Assembly (NCBI GenBank): GCA_018376445.1
Contig: JAHABL010000001.1
Coordinates: 124,001-188,000, forward strand
Direction: 5' to 3'
Origin: Mycobacteriales bacterium
Lineage (GTDB): Bacteria > Actinomycetota > Actinomycetes > Mycobacteriales > Mycobacteriaceae
DNA: 64,000 nt
Below the pieces are notes generated by a model that searched no databases, was not told the DNA's origin, and was given only the letters and a program-made list of their open reading frames with translations. Within the stretch, counting starts at the first letter, position 1. Each line of letters starts with the position of its first letter. This document shows, in pieces, positions 42,772 through 51,854 of the stretch. Made by a program: the position numbers and the translations under genes.

Positions 42772-44079
42772 GTGACCGAGCGGCCCCCTATGCCCCCTTC
42801 CGAGATCAGCTACCTGCCGGCCTCCGCCGTACTCGATTTCATTCACCCGGGGGCCCGCATTCTGGTTCCCGCTGAAGCTGCGGAACCCGTCACCCTCTTG
42901 GATGCTATTGACGCAGCCGGCCCCACCTTGGAGGATGTGCAGATCCACTGGATGGATCCGTTCACCACCCGTCCATTTCAACAAGGGTCCTACCCGGGGC
43001 GGCTTACCCACGTGAACTACTTTTTGGGCTCGGGATCCCGCGACAGCTACCATGCGGGACATTCTGAACTGGTCTGCGCTGATTTTTCGCAGATTCCGGC
43101 GATTCTTCGTAGGCAGGTGAAGCCTACCTTGGCTATTTCCCACTGTTCCCTGCCCGATGCGGAAGGGTACGTGTCACTGGGGACGAACGCTGACTATGTG
43201 GCCTCTTTTATCGGCACTATCCCTTTTTTCCTGGAGGTTAACCCCCATGTGCCGTACACGTATGGGGCACACCGCCTCCATGTGAGCCAGGTGGCGGGTT
43301 TCTGCTATTCGGAGGCGCCGCTGCTCACTGTCACTCCGCCGCCGCTGAGCGCAATCGATGAGCGTATCGCTGAGTATGTGGCGGCGGACATCCCTGACCG
43401 TTCGTGTCTGCAAATTGGGGTGGGGCGGGTACCGAATGCGCTACTGGGGCATTTGGCGAACCATCGGGATCTGGGGTTGCACTCGGAGGCTATTAGTGAC
43501 GGGGCCATGCAGCTCATTGAGGCGGGTGTCATTACGGGCTCTTACAAGCGCTGCCGTCCGGGTAAGCATGTGGCGACTTTTGCGGTGGGGTCGCCGGCGC
43601 TCATGAGCTGGCTGAACTACAACCCGACGGTGGAGTTTCTGTCGGTGGAAGAAACCAATAACCCGGCTGTCATTGCCCAGGAGCGGCGGGTGTGCGCAAT
43701 TAACGCCACTAGCGAGGTGAACCTGTGGGGGGAGTGCTGTTCGGAGACTATCGAGGGACGCTACTTCTCGGCGGCGGGCGGCCAAGCGGACTTCTGTCTG
43801 GGCGCGTTGTGGTCTTCCGGGGGCCGCAGCTACATTGTCACTCCTTCTACTGGGCGGGGTGGCAAGAGCCGTATCGTGGTGCGGACGAGCCGCGGGAATA
43901 TCGTCACGACCAGTAAGAATCTGGTGGATAACGTCGTGACGGAGTGGGGCGTTGCAAGGCTGCGGGGGCGTACGGTGACGGAGCGGGCGCGAGCGTTGAT
44001 CGCAATCGCGCACCCTGACTGGCGGGAGCAGTTGGAGCGAGAAGCTTGGGAAGCAGGGATCCTGCGCGGCAGCAGTTAG
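42772..44079 (+). CDS. acetyl-CoA hydrolase/transferase family CoA-transferase
   Basis: 435 residues from GTG 42772; an ATG at 42790 is also possible. It matches the ACH1/Cat1/4-hydroxybutyrate CoA-transferase family: QIGVGRVPNALLGHL, LHSEAISDGAMQLIEAGVIT, INATSEVNLWGE and GGQADFCLGALWSSGGRSYI. The enzyme moves CoA between short acyl acids such as acetate, succinate or butyrate; the substrate cannot be told from sequence. It stands alone between dusB and the ACT/DUF711 pair, ten bases before the latter. It is probably cytoplasmic. Confidence 0.88.
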   Translation: MTERPPMPPSEISYLPASAVLDFIHPGARILVPAEAAEPVTLLDAIDAAGPTLEDVQIHWMDPFTTRPFQQGSYPGRLTHVNYFLGSGSRDSYHAGHSELVCADFSQIPAILRRQVKPTLAISHCSLPDAEGYVSLGTNADYVASFIGTIPFFLEVNPHVPYTYGAHRLHVSQVAGFCYSEAPLLTVTPPPLSAIDERIAEYVAADIPDRSCLQIGVGRVPNALLGHLANHRDLGLHSEAISDGAMQLIEAGVITGSYKRCRPGKHVATFAVGSPALMSWLNYNPTVEFLSVEETNNPAVIAQERRVCAINATSEVNLWGECCSETIEGRYFSAAGGQADFCLGALWSSGGRSYIVTPSTGRGGKSRIVVRTSRGNIVTTSKNLVDNVVTEWGVARLRGRTVTERARALIAIAHPDWREQLEREAWEAGILRGSS

Positions 44080-44082
44080 GAT
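44077..44082 (+). promoter_or_regulatory. -10 hexamer TAGGAT of the ACT/DUF711 pair
   Basis: TAGGAT overlaps the CoA-transferase stop (TAG) and lies six bases before the ATG at 44089. Confidence 0.55.
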
Positions 44083-44088
44083 GGTGGC

Positions 44089-44358
44089 ATGAAGGCCATC
44101 GTTACTGTTACCGGAATTGACCATACTGGCATTGTTGCTGCCGTGGCCAACGCTCTTGCTGAACTTGACACCAATATTCTCAACATGTCGCAGACCCTTA
44201 TGGATGAGTACTTCACCATGATCCTGCAGTGTGAGTTCGATGACACTGTGCAGCCCATTGGTACGTTGCAGGAACGTCTTTCTGTGGTGGGTGAGGAGCA
44301 GAAGCTGGATATTCGTATCCAGTCGGAGGCCATCTTCGACGCCATGCACCGGCTGTAG
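44089..44358 (+). CDS. ACT-domain protein (UPF0237 type)
   Basis: 89 residues, a single ACT domain starting MKAIVTVTGIDHTGIVAAVA with LAELDTNILNMSQTLMDEYF. ACT domains bind amino acids and regulate enzymes. In Firmicutes and actinobacteria this family is regularly followed by a DUF711 gene, as here, 15 bases downstream. It probably senses a ligand for that partner. TAGGAT six bases before the ATG suggests a leaderless start. Confidence 0.9.
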   Translation: MKAIVTVTGIDHTGIVAAVANALAELDTNILNMSQTLMDEYFTMILQCEFDDTVQPIGTLQERLSVVGEEQKLDIRIQSEAIFDAMHRL

Positions 44359-44373
44359 AAGGCGGATGTTGCG

Positions 44374-45738
44374 ATGAGTATGGACACCACTGAGAATATT
44401 CTCGAAACGATTCGTATGATCGAGGAGCAAAACCTCGATATCCGTACTGTCACTATGGGTATCTCCCTGTTGGGATGCATTGATAGTGATGGGGAGCGTT
44501 GCCGTCAGAAGATCTATGACACTGTGACCACGCGTGCTGCTCGCCTGGTGGAGGTGTGTGAGCAGATTGAGCGGGAGTTGGGAATCCCGATTATTAACAA
44601 ACGCATTTCCGTCACCCCGATTGCGTTGATTGCGGCAGCGAGTGGGGAGAGTGACTATGTGGAGTTCGCTCGGACGCTGGATAAAGCAGCGCATGCGGTG
44701 GGCGTGAACTTTATCGGCGGCTTCTCGGCACTTGTTGAAAAGGGTTCCACAACAGGGGATTTAGCTCTTATTAACTCAATTCCGCAGGCCTTGGCGGAAA
44801 CGAGTCTGGTGTGCTCGTCGGTAAATATTGGCTCCACGCGGGCCGGAATCAACATGTCGGCGGTGGGCCGCATGGGCGAGGTTGTGAAACAGGCGGCTGA
44901 GTTGACAGCTGATCAGCAAGGGTTGGGCGCTGCCAAGCTAGTGGTATTTGCAAATGCAGTGGGGGACAACCCATTTATGGCCGGGGCCTTCCACGGTGTC
45001 GAAGAACCCGACTGTGTGGTGTCGGTGGGCGTATCCGGCCCCGGTGTCATTAAGCGCGCACTAGAGAACTTCCCCACGGCAAGCTTCGGTGCAGCCTCTG
45101 ATGTCATCAAGAAAGCGGCCTTCAAAATAACCCGTGTGGGACAGCTGGTCGGCCGTATCGCTGCGGAGCGTCTTGGAGTGCCCTTTGGCATTGTCGACTT
45201 GTCCCTTGCCCCTACCGCCGCTGTGGGTGACTCTGTGGCTCGTATCCTGGAGGAACTGGGGCTGGAGCGGGTGGGTGCCCACGGCACCACTGCCGCCCTG
45301 GCGCTGCTCAATGATGCAGTGAAGAAGGGCGGCATGATGGCCTGCGGTCACGTGGGCGGCCTTTCTGGATCCTTTATTCCCGTCTCCGAGGACATTGGCA
45401 TGATTGAGGCAGCAGAATTGGGTGCCATCGATCTGTCGAAGTTGGAAGCGATGACGGCCATTTGTTCGGTTGGCCTCGATATGGTGGCTGTTCCTGGCGA
45501 TACTCCGGCAGCCAGCATTGCCGGCATGATCGCCGATGAGGCAGCCATTGGCATCATGAATTCGAAGACTACCGCGGTGCGCGTCATCCCGGTTCCGGGT
45601 ATGCAGGTGGGGGACACGGTCGAGTTTGGCGGATTGTTGGGCCATGCTCCGATTATGGCGACGTCCCCGTATTCATCGGAGACGCTGATGGGCCGGGGCG
45701 GACGTCTACCTGCCCCGGTGCACGGGTTTAAGAATTAG
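44374..45738 (+). CDS. DUF711 / UPF0210 family protein
   Basis: 454 residues, full length for UPF0210. Characteristic stretches are NLDIRTVTMGISLLGCIDSD, RISVTPIALIAAASGE, VNFIGGFSALVEKG, STRAGINMSAVG and FGIVDLSLAPTAAVGDSVA. Databases often call these PFL-family because of a structural resemblance to glycyl radical enzymes. No C-terminal glycyl-radical motif is visible, and no activity is established that I know of. The ACT gene upstream is the usual partner. The last four bases overlap the end of the convergent trmL. Confidence 0.92.
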   Translation: MSMDTTENILETIRMIEEQNLDIRTVTMGISLLGCIDSDGERCRQKIYDTVTTRAARLVEVCEQIERELGIPIINKRISVTPIALIAAASGESDYVEFARTLDKAAHAVGVNFIGGFSALVEKGSTTGDLALINSIPQALAETSLVCSSVNIGSTRAGINMSAVGRMGEVVKQAAELTADQQGLGAAKLVVFANAVGDNPFMAGAFHGVEEPDCVVSVGVSGPGVIKRALENFPTASFGAASDVIKKAAFKITRVGQLVGRIAAERLGVPFGIVDLSLAPTAAVGDSVARILEELGLERVGAHGTTAALALLNDAVKKGGMMACGHVGGLSGSFIPVSEDIGMIEAAELGAIDLSKLEAMTAICSVGLDMVAVPGDTPAASIAGMIADEAAIGIMNSKTTAVRVIPVPGMQVGDTVEFGGLLGHAPIMATSPYSSETLMGRGGRLPAPVHGFKN

Positions 45739-46265
45739 ACGCCATCCACGAAACCCATCTGGCGCCATGCCTCGAAGACGGCGATCGCGGCAGTGTTGGC
45801 TAAGTTCATAGAGCGTCGCCCCGGTAGCATCGGCACGCGTACCACTTCTGTAACGCGTGGGTCTGCGAGTTCGGCATCGGTGAGCCCGGTGGGTTCCGGT
45901 CCGAAGAGCAGGATGTCGCCGGGGCGATAGTCTATTTCTCCATAGTGGCGGGTGCCGCGGACGGAGAAGGCGAAGACGCGGCCGGGGGTGCGGCTGGCGG
46001 CGGCGGGCATTGCTTGGGCAGCGGGGGAGGAGGGGCCGCTGGTGAGGGCGGTGAGGGCGGTGTCGAGGTTCTGGTGGAGTACGACGTGCGCCATGTCGTG
46101 GTAGTCCAGGCCGGCACGCTGGAGGTTCTTATCGGAGAGGTCGAAGCCAAGGGGGCCGGCGAGGTGGAGTTCGCAGCCGGTGACGGCGGAGGTGCGGATG
46201 GCATTGCCAGTGTTGGGCGGAATGCAGGGGCGGGCGAAGAGGATGCGAATGTTGGCGCCGGGCAT
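45735..46265 (-). CDS. trmL: tRNA (cytidine/uridine-34-2'-O)-methyltransferase, TrmL type
   Basis: 176 residues from ATG 46265. SPOUT fold with the knot motifs NTGNAIRTSAVTGCELHLAG, LLFGPEPTGLTDAEL and LPGRRSMNLANTAAIAVFEAWRQ. It should methylate the wobble ribose of leucine tRNAs using SAM. A frame open further upstream is rejected because homology begins here and CACAAT lies exactly six bases before the ATG. Divergent from folD. Confidence 0.9.
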   Translation of the reverse strand: MPGANIRILFARPCIPPNTGNAIRTSAVTGCELHLAGPLGFDLSDKNLQRAGLDYHDMAHVVLHQNLDTALTALTSGPSSPAAQAMPAAASRTPGRVFAFSVRGTRHYGEIDYRPGDILLFGPEPTGLTDAELADPRVTEVVRVPMLPGRRSMNLANTAAIAVFEAWRQMGFVDGV

Positions 46266-46271
46266 GTGTTT

Positions 46272-46277
46272 ATTGTG
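46272..46277 (-). promoter_or_regulatory. -10 like hexamer CACAAT of trmL
   Basis: Minus-strand CACAAT with six bases to the ATG at 46265. Confidence 0.5.
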
Positions 46278-46361
46278 CCATGTGGGGTTTGCGGAGGTGT
46301 AGTGGGGGTGATGACGGCAGAAAACGTCACCACACGATGTTTCCTTCCCGCAGGAACATGG

Positions 46362-46367
46362 AATACT
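46362..46367 (+). promoter_or_regulatory. -10 like hexamer AATACT of folD
   Basis: AATACT with seven bases to the GTG at 46375; the weakest match of the set. Confidence 0.35.
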
Positions 46368-46374
46368 AAGAACC

Positions 46375-47232
46375 GTGACTGCAGTTAAACTCGATGGACT
46401 TAAGTACCGCGACGAAATCTTCGCCGACCTCACTACCCGTGTAGCTGCCCTCCGAGAGAAGGGCATCGTTCCGGGCCTCGCCACTGTGCTCGTAGGCGAC
46501 GACCCCGCCTCCCACTCCTACGTGCGCATGAAGCACCAGGACTGCGAGAAAATCGGCGTCCGCTCCATCCGCAAGGACCTGCCGGAGGACACCACCCAAG
46601 AAGAACTGGAAGCTGTCATCCAGGAACTTAATGAGAACCCGGACTGCACCGGCTACATTGTGCAGCTGCCGCTTCCCAAACACCTTGACGAGAACCGTAT
46701 TCTCGGCCTCATCGACCCCGACAAAGACGCCGACGGCTTGCACCCTGTCAACCTCGGCAAGCTGGTCCTCATGGAACCCGCCCCGCTGCCCTGCACCCCC
46801 AACGGGTGTATCGGCCTGCTGCGCCGCTACGGCGTGGAACTCAACGGAGCTAAAGTCTGCGTCGTGGGACGTGGCGTCACCGTCGGCCGGCCCATTGGCC
46901 TTATGCTCACCCGCCGCAGCGAGAATGCCACCGTCACCCTCTGCCACACCGGCACCAAAGACCTGGCTGCAGAAACCCGTGACGCCGACATCGTCATCGC
47001 AGCAGCCGGCCAGCCGCACATGATCACCGCCGACATGATCAAAGAAGGCGCTGCCCTCCTCGACGTCGGTGTTTCCCGTGTGGACGGCAAACTGACCGGC
47101 GACCTCCACCCCGACGTGTGGGAGAAGGCCGGCTACGTGTCCCCCAACCCCGGTGGCGTGGGCCCCCTCACCCGTGCTTTCCTCGTCACCAATGTGGTGG
47201 AACGTTGCGAACGAATGGCTGCCTCTGAGTGA
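46375..47232 (+). CDS. folD: bifunctional methylenetetrahydrofolate dehydrogenase/cyclohydrolase
   Basis: 285 residues from GTG 46375. It interconverts 5,10-methylene-THF and 10-formyl-THF, supplying formyl groups for purine synthesis. Markers are SYVRMKHQDCEKIGV with the catalytic lysine, GYIVQLPLPKHLDE, VGRGVTVGRPIGLML for NADP binding and PNPGGVGPLTRAFLV. The DUF3017 gene begins within its stop codon, an arrangement also found in mycobacteria (Rv3356c-Rv3355c, from memory). Confidence 0.97.
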   Translation: MTAVKLDGLKYRDEIFADLTTRVAALREKGIVPGLATVLVGDDPASHSYVRMKHQDCEKIGVRSIRKDLPEDTTQEELEAVIQELNENPDCTGYIVQLPLPKHLDENRILGLIDPDKDADGLHPVNLGKLVLMEPAPLPCTPNGCIGLLRRYGVELNGAKVCVVGRGVTVGRPIGLMLTRRSENATVTLCHTGTKDLAAETRDADIVIAAAGQPHMITADMIKEGAALLDVGVSRVDGKLTGDLHPDVWEKAGYVSPNPGGVGPLTRAFLVTNVVERCERMAASE

Positions 47233-47771
47233 CCGCCCCACAGCCGCCGCGCCGGCAACAGCAGGACCGCACCGCCGGGAGGAAACGCCCCTCCCGGCGG
47301 CACACCCCTGCCCCCACCCCCCGGAACCCGCACTTCCTCGACGACAAACCCCAGCTCGTCAACCCGGCATTTCCACCTGAACCCGCCCCCATGGGGCGAG
47401 TCGACGCCCCCGATGACGTCATCGAGAACGTCGACCTGGAACGCTACGGTGTCGCCGCCCGCGGCTGGAAGCCCTTCTGGGATTGGTGTGTGGGCATCTT
47501 CAAACACGAGCCTGCCTGGTGGCGCCGGCAGGTCGCCTTCTTCATTGTGGTGGCACTGCTCATCGTGTCAGCCGCATTCGTCCTGGCCGACCACTGGCGA
47601 CGCGGCGTCACCGTGCTGGCCGGAACCGCACTACTGACAGCCGCTTTCCGCTCGTTCCTTCCCGCTGACTATGTGGAGATGCTGGAAGTACGCTCGCAGC
47701 GCTTCGACGTCATCTTCCTACTGGTGGTGGGGACGGCTCTACTCTTCCTCGTGATGACAGTTCCTGCTTGA
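47229..47771 (+). CDS. DUF3017 membrane protein
   Basis: 180 residues from a GTG in a GTGA overlap with folD. The first 85 residues are Pro/Arg/Gln-rich and probably disordered. They are followed by three membrane helices (VAFFIVVALLIVSAAFVLA, TVLAGTALLTAAFRSFL and VIFLLVVGTALLFLVM). The C-terminal part matches DUF3017, which in actinobacteria follows folD. The long N-terminal extension is unusual and could in part reflect a wrong start, although the coupling favours this one. Confidence 0.82.
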   Translation: MTAPQPPRRQQQDRTAGRKRPSRRHTPAPTPRNPHFLDDKPQLVNPAFPPEPAPMGRVDAPDDVIENVDLERYGVAARGWKPFWDWCVGIFKHEPAWWRRQVAFFIVVALLIVSAAFVLADHWRRGVTVLAGTALLTAAFRSFLPADYVEMLEVRSQRFDVIFLLVVGTALLFLVMTVPA

Positions 47772-47783
47772 CCCCGCATAACC

Positions 47784-47810
47784 GCGTCTCATCTCGCATC
47801 GGTGAGACGC
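47784..47810. terminator. hairpin between DUF3017 gene and metX
   Basis: Stem GCGTCTCA / TGAGACGC around an 11-base loop, 13 bases after the DUF3017 stop. The rest of the gap to 47930 shows no gene. Confidence 0.5.
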
Positions 47811-47929
47811 GCTGTCTCGCTGTCTCCCCCAACAATCCGGTGGGGTCGCAACAACCTGGAACAATCGCGGGGGTACAGGGCAGTCTCAGAAAACGAGGGG
47901 CTTCCCGTTAAATGTGAGGCTTCCCGTGT

Positions 47930-49081
47930 TTAGACGTGTACCTGCTCATCCGCCTCGGCCAGTGCCATGGTCTTACGCAGAATCTCCGCAGTCTGGTCGG
48001 CTTCAGCCAAGAACCCATCATGCCCCTTCTCAGAGGTGATGATGTCCACCCCATCACAGTAGGGGAGATACTCCGCAATCTCTTCAATCTGGCGCAGTGG
48101 ATACAGACGGTCCGTATCGACCGCGCAGATCACCGCCGGAACCGTGCAATTCTCCAACACATGGTGGAGGCCGCCACGGTCGCGACCAATATCATGGCGG
48201 TTCAGTGCATCCGTCAACAGCACATAACAGCAGGCATCGAAGCGGGCGATGAGCTTAGACGCCTGATGGTCCAAGTAGCTCTGCACCGCATAGCGACCCT
48301 GCATACTGAGGTCCTCGCCAATGGGATCCTCCCCGGGGGCCGGACGGTTGCTGAAACGCCGATCCAACTCCTGTTCAGAGCGATAAGAGAGGTGGGCGAT
48401 GCGCCGGGCAATCCCCAAACCCATAGTGGGTTCACGGCCAGTGCCATGGTAGCCACCCTGCTGCCAGGCAGGATCAGCGGTAATCGCGAGAATCTGGGTG
48501 GTTTGCCAGCCAATCTGGTCGGCGGAGGCGCGGGGCCCCACCGCCAACACTCCCGCGGCAGCCACCCGCTGCGGATACATCATCATCCATTCGAGGGCTC
48601 GTGCCCCACCCATGGATCCACCGATGACGGCGGCGAAACGCCGGATACCCAGCAGGTCCGCCAATTGTGCCTCAGCCCGCACCATGTCACGAATGGAGAT
48701 GGCGGGGAAACGCGCACCCCAGTAGTGCCCATCCGGATGGAGTGAGGACGGGCCGGTGGTGCCGCGGCAACCGCCTAGCGTGTTGGTGCATATGACGAAC
48801 CAGCGGTCAGTGTCGATAGGACAGCCCGGCCCCACCATGCCCGGCCACCAGCCGGGGGTGGGGTGGAGGGCGTCTTTAGGGCCAACGACATGCGAATCGC
48901 CCGTGAGAGCATGCTCGATGAGGACGACATTACTGGCGTCGGCGTTGAGGGTGCCCCAGCACTGTAGGGCGATGGTGACTTGGGGGAGCAGGACACCGGA
49001 GTCCAGCAACACATCGCCAATGCGAACATAGCCCAGGGTGCCGTCGGCGGGCGGCAATAGGGGGTGTGCGTGGGATGCCAT
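47930..49081 (-). CDS. metX: homoserine O-acetyltransferase
   Basis: 383 residues from ATG 49081, with a perfect AAAGGAGG ribosome site. It acetylates homoserine with acetyl-CoA for methionine synthesis. Alpha/beta-hydrolase with the nucleophile serine in VIGGSMGGARALEW, the aspartate in CAVDTDRLYPL and the histidine in EKGHDGFLAE. NVVLIEHALTGDSHV is the typical N-terminal block. Last gene of a metY-metY-metX run on the minus strand, 68 bases after metY. Confidence 0.96.
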   Translation of the reverse strand: MASHAHPLLPPADGTLGYVRIGDVLLDSGVLLPQVTIALQCWGTLNADASNVVLIEHALTGDSHVVGPKDALHPTPGWWPGMVGPGCPIDTDRWFVICTNTLGGCRGTTGPSSLHPDGHYWGARFPAISIRDMVRAEAQLADLLGIRRFAAVIGGSMGGARALEWMMMYPQRVAAAGVLAVGPRASADQIGWQTTQILAITADPAWQQGGYHGTGREPTMGLGIARRIAHLSYRSEQELDRRFSNRPAPGEDPIGEDLSMQGRYAVQSYLDHQASKLIARFDACCYVLLTDALNRHDIGRDRGGLHHVLENCTVPAVICAVDTDRLYPLRQIEEIAEYLPYCDGVDIITSEKGHDGFLAEADQTAEILRKTMALAEADEQVHV

Positions 49082-49149
49082 TGTCTGTCCTCCTTTCGTG
49101 TGTCCTAACGGGGCGGCAGAAGCCAACCCGGGGTGTGTGGCCTTCTAGT

Positions 49150-50481
49150 TTAGTTCTTCAGTGCAGCGACAGCGTCGAAACCGCGTTGTAGGTCTGCGAT
49201 GATGTCGTCAACGGACTCCAGGCCCACAGAAAGGCGAATGGTGGCGTCGGTGATGCCAGCATGCTTCTTCGCCTCGGTGGTCAGCTGGGAGTGGGTGGTG
49301 GAGCCGGGATGGGTGACTAGCGAGCGCACGTCACCTAGGTTCGCGAGGTTGGTGTGGAGTTTGAGGGCGTCAATGAACGTCCAGGCCTCCTTCGTCGAAC
49401 CTTTGATGTCAAAAGCGAGAACGGAGCTGGCACCCTTCGGGCAGACGCGCTTATGCACCTCATACCAGGGGGAAGAGGGGAGACCAGCGTAGTTGACGGC
49501 TTCGACTAGTTCCTGCTGTTCGAGCCACTCGGCCACTTTCTGGGCGTTGGTGACATGCCGCTCCATGCGCAATGCGAGGGTCTCCAGACCAAGCTGGGCC
49601 GCCCAGGCGTTGAAGGGGGCGATGCCAGATCCGGTGTCGCGCATGAAGCTGGCACGGGCCTTGAGGAGGAGGGCACCAGCACCTGCATCGGTATAGACGA
49701 AGCCGTGGTAGGCCGGGTCGGGGGCGGCGAGGCCGGGGAACATGAGTTCGCCGTCGCGCTTGACAGTCCAATCGAAGGAGCCGCCGTCCACGATAGCGCC
49801 CGCCATGACAGTGCCATGGCCTGCCATGAACTTGGTGACGGATTCCACGACCACGTCCGCACCCATATCGAGCGGGCGGGTGAGGTAGGGGGTGGCCATG
49901 GTGTTGTCGACAACCAGTGGGACGAGGTTACGGTGGGCAATCTCGGCAATGGCCGGGATGTCTAGTACATCGTTGGCCGGGTTGGAGATGGTTTCGCCGT
50001 ACAAGAGCTTGGTGTTGGGCTGGACGGCATCCTGCCAGGACTGCGGATCATCCGGGTTCCCCACGAAGGTCACCTGGAGGCCCATCTTCGGGAGAGTGTG
50101 GCGGAAGAGAGTCTCGGTGCCGCCGTAGAGGCGGGGGCTGGAAACGATGTGGTCGCCGGCGACGGCAATGGATTCGACGGTGGCCAGGATGGCGGCCATG
50201 CCGGATCCGAAGAGTAGAGCACCCACACCGTTCTCGAGAGAGGCGATGCGGGCCTCTACCATATCGTTGGTCGGATTGTTCAAGCGGGTGTAGATGTGGC
50301 CGCCCTTGGCGAGGGCGAAGCGGTCTGCCCCATCCTGGCAATCTTCAAAGGCGAAGGCGGTCGTCAGGTGGAGTGGCATGGCACGGGCGCCATAGTCGGA
50401 ATCTAACGTCTGACCGGCGTGGACTGCACGAGTGTCGAAGTCCCATTCTGCGTAGTCAGTGTTGTCGTATTTGTACTCCAC
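49150..50481 (-). CDS. metY: O-acetylhomoserine sulfhydrylase (copy 1)
   Basis: 443 residues from GTG 50481 preceded by AAGGAGG. A PLP enzyme that makes homocysteine from O-acetylhomoserine and sulfide. The PLP lysine is in ESVTKFMAGHG, and the N-terminal FDTRAVHAGQTLD and YTRLNNPTNDMVEARIASLE are typical. A very similar gene lies 50 bases upstream, sharing stretches such as DDPQSWQDAVQPNTK and YGETISNPANDVL. It is unclear whether the two differ in sulfur donor or expression. Confidence 0.94.
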   Translation of the reverse strand: MEYKYDNTDYAEWDFDTRAVHAGQTLDSDYGARAMPLHLTTAFAFEDCQDGADRFALAKGGHIYTRLNNPTNDMVEARIASLENGVGALLFGSGMAAILATVESIAVAGDHIVSSPRLYGGTETLFRHTLPKMGLQVTFVGNPDDPQSWQDAVQPNTKLLYGETISNPANDVLDIPAIAEIAHRNLVPLVVDNTMATPYLTRPLDMGADVVVESVTKFMAGHGTVMAGAIVDGGSFDWTVKRDGELMFPGLAAPDPAYHGFVYTDAGAGALLLKARASFMRDTGSGIAPFNAWAAQLGLETLALRMERHVTNAQKVAEWLEQQELVEAVNYAGLPSSPWYEVHKRVCPKGASSVLAFDIKGSTKEAWTFIDALKLHTNLANLGDVRSLVTHPGSTTHSQLTTEAKKHAGITDATIRLSVGLESVDDIIADLQRGFDAVAALKN

Positions 50482-50531
50482 GGGCGTTGCGCCTCCTTGT
50501 GCTAGTTAAGCAGTGCTTCTAGGACTCCATC

Positions 50532-51854
50532 CTACTGGGTGATGGCAGCAAACCCGAGCTTCAAGTCGTCGATGATGTCCTCGACGTCCTCAATGCCGAC
50601 TGAGAGGCGGATGGTGCCGGGGGTAATGCCGGCGGCGAGCAGTTCTTTCTCAGTGAGCTGGGAGTGTGTGGTGGTGGCCGGGTGGGCTACCAGGGAGCGT
50701 ACGTCGCCAACGTTGGCGAGGTTGCTGTGGAGTTTGAGGGCGTCGATGAAGGCCCAGGCCTCATCCTTGCCACCCTTGATGTCGAAGGCTAGGACGGAAC
50801 CGGCACCTTCCGGGGTCACCTGCTTGCCCACCTGGTACCAGGGGCTAGAGGGGAGTCCGGCGTAGTGCACCTTCTCTACTTGGTCCTGCTGGTCGAGCCA
50901 TTCTGCTACCTGCTGGGCGTTGGCGACATGCTGGCGGACACGCAGTGCCAGAGTTTCGACGCCCTGCTGGATGACCCAGGCGTTGAAGGCAGAGAGGGTG
51001 GCGCCAGTATCCCGCAGGAGGGACACTCGTACCTTCAGAGCGAAGGCGGCCGCACCCAGGTCCTTGTAGACAAGGCCGTGGTAGGAGGGGTCGGGCGTGA
51101 CGAAGCTGGGGAAGACGGGGGAGCCATCCTTTTCGACCGTCCAGTCGAAGGTGCCGCCGTCAACTAGCACACCGCCGAGAGCCGAGCCGTGGCCGCCAAT
51201 GAATTTGGTGAGGGATTCGGCGACGATGTCGGCACCCTGCTGGAGCGGACGCACCAGGTAGGGGGTGGCGAGTGTGTTGTCGATGAAGAGCGGGACGTTG
51301 TTGCGGTGGGCAATCTCGGCGATGCCCGGGATATTGAGGACGTCGTTGGCGGGGTTGGAAATGGTTTCTCCGTAGAAGACCTTGGTGTTGGGCTGGACGG
51401 CATCCTGCCAGGACTGTGGGTCATCCGGGTTCTCCACGAAGGTCACCTCGATGCCGTACTTGGGCAGAGTGTGGTGAAGGAGGTTTTCGGTGCCGCCGTA
51501 GAGGCGGGGGCTGGCGACGATGTGCCCGCCCGCTTGCACAAGGGTCTGGAGACCACTGGTGATGGCGGCGGCGCCGGAGGCGAAGCCGACTGCAGCGACG
51601 CCACCTTCTAGTGCGGCGAGACGGTTCTCGAGAGCTTCAACGGTGGGGTTGGTGAGGCGGGAGTAGACCGGGCCGGCGTCCGAGAGGTTGAAGCGGTTAG
51701 CGGCATGCTCGGCGTTGTCGAAGACGAAGGAGGAGGAGAGGTAGATGGGGAGGTTGCGGGCGCTCACTTCGCTGTCGACGTCTTGTCCGGCATGGACGGA
51801 CTGGGTGGTGAAGTTCCAGTTGGCGGCATTGCTGTTGTCATACTTGGTGGTCAT
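50532..51854 (-). CDS. metY: O-acetylhomoserine sulfhydrylase (copy 2)
   Basis: 440 residues, with ribosome site AAAGGA. The PLP lysine is in ESLTKFIGGHG. It differs from copy 1 at substrate-side segments, for example LPIYLSSSFVFDNAEHAANR against MPLHLTTAFAFEDCQDGADR. It heads the metY-metY-metX unit, so the promoter is in 51855-52005; I could not find a SAM riboswitch or McbR-type site there. One of the two copies may be specialised. The tandem duplication is old enough for visible divergence. Confidence 0.94.
   Translation of the reverse strand: MTTKYDNSNAANWNFTTQSVHAGQDVDSEVSARNLPIYLSSSFVFDNAEHAANRFNLSDAGPVYSRLTNPTVEALENRLAALEGGVAAVGFASGAAAITSGLQTLVQAGGHIVASPRLYGGTENLLHHTLPKYGIEVTFVENPDDPQSWQDAVQPNTKVFYGETISNPANDVLNIPGIAEIAHRNNVPLFIDNTLATPYLVRPLQQGADIVAESLTKFIGGHGSALGGVLVDGGTFDWTVEKDGSPVFPSFVTPDPSYHGLVYKDLGAAAFALKVRVSLLRDTGATLSAFNAWVIQQGVETLALRVRQHVANAQQVAEWLDQQDQVEKVHYAGLPSSPWYQVGKQVTPEGAGSVLAFDIKGGKDEAWAFIDALKLHSNLANVGDVRSLVAHPATTTHSQLTEKELLAAGITPGTIRLSVGIEDVEDIIDDLKLGFAAITQ

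Noticed and set aside
44374..45738. Pyruvate formate-lyase activity for the DUF711 protein
   Set aside because: The name PFL-family is structural only; no glycyl-radical motif or catalytic cysteine pair is seen.
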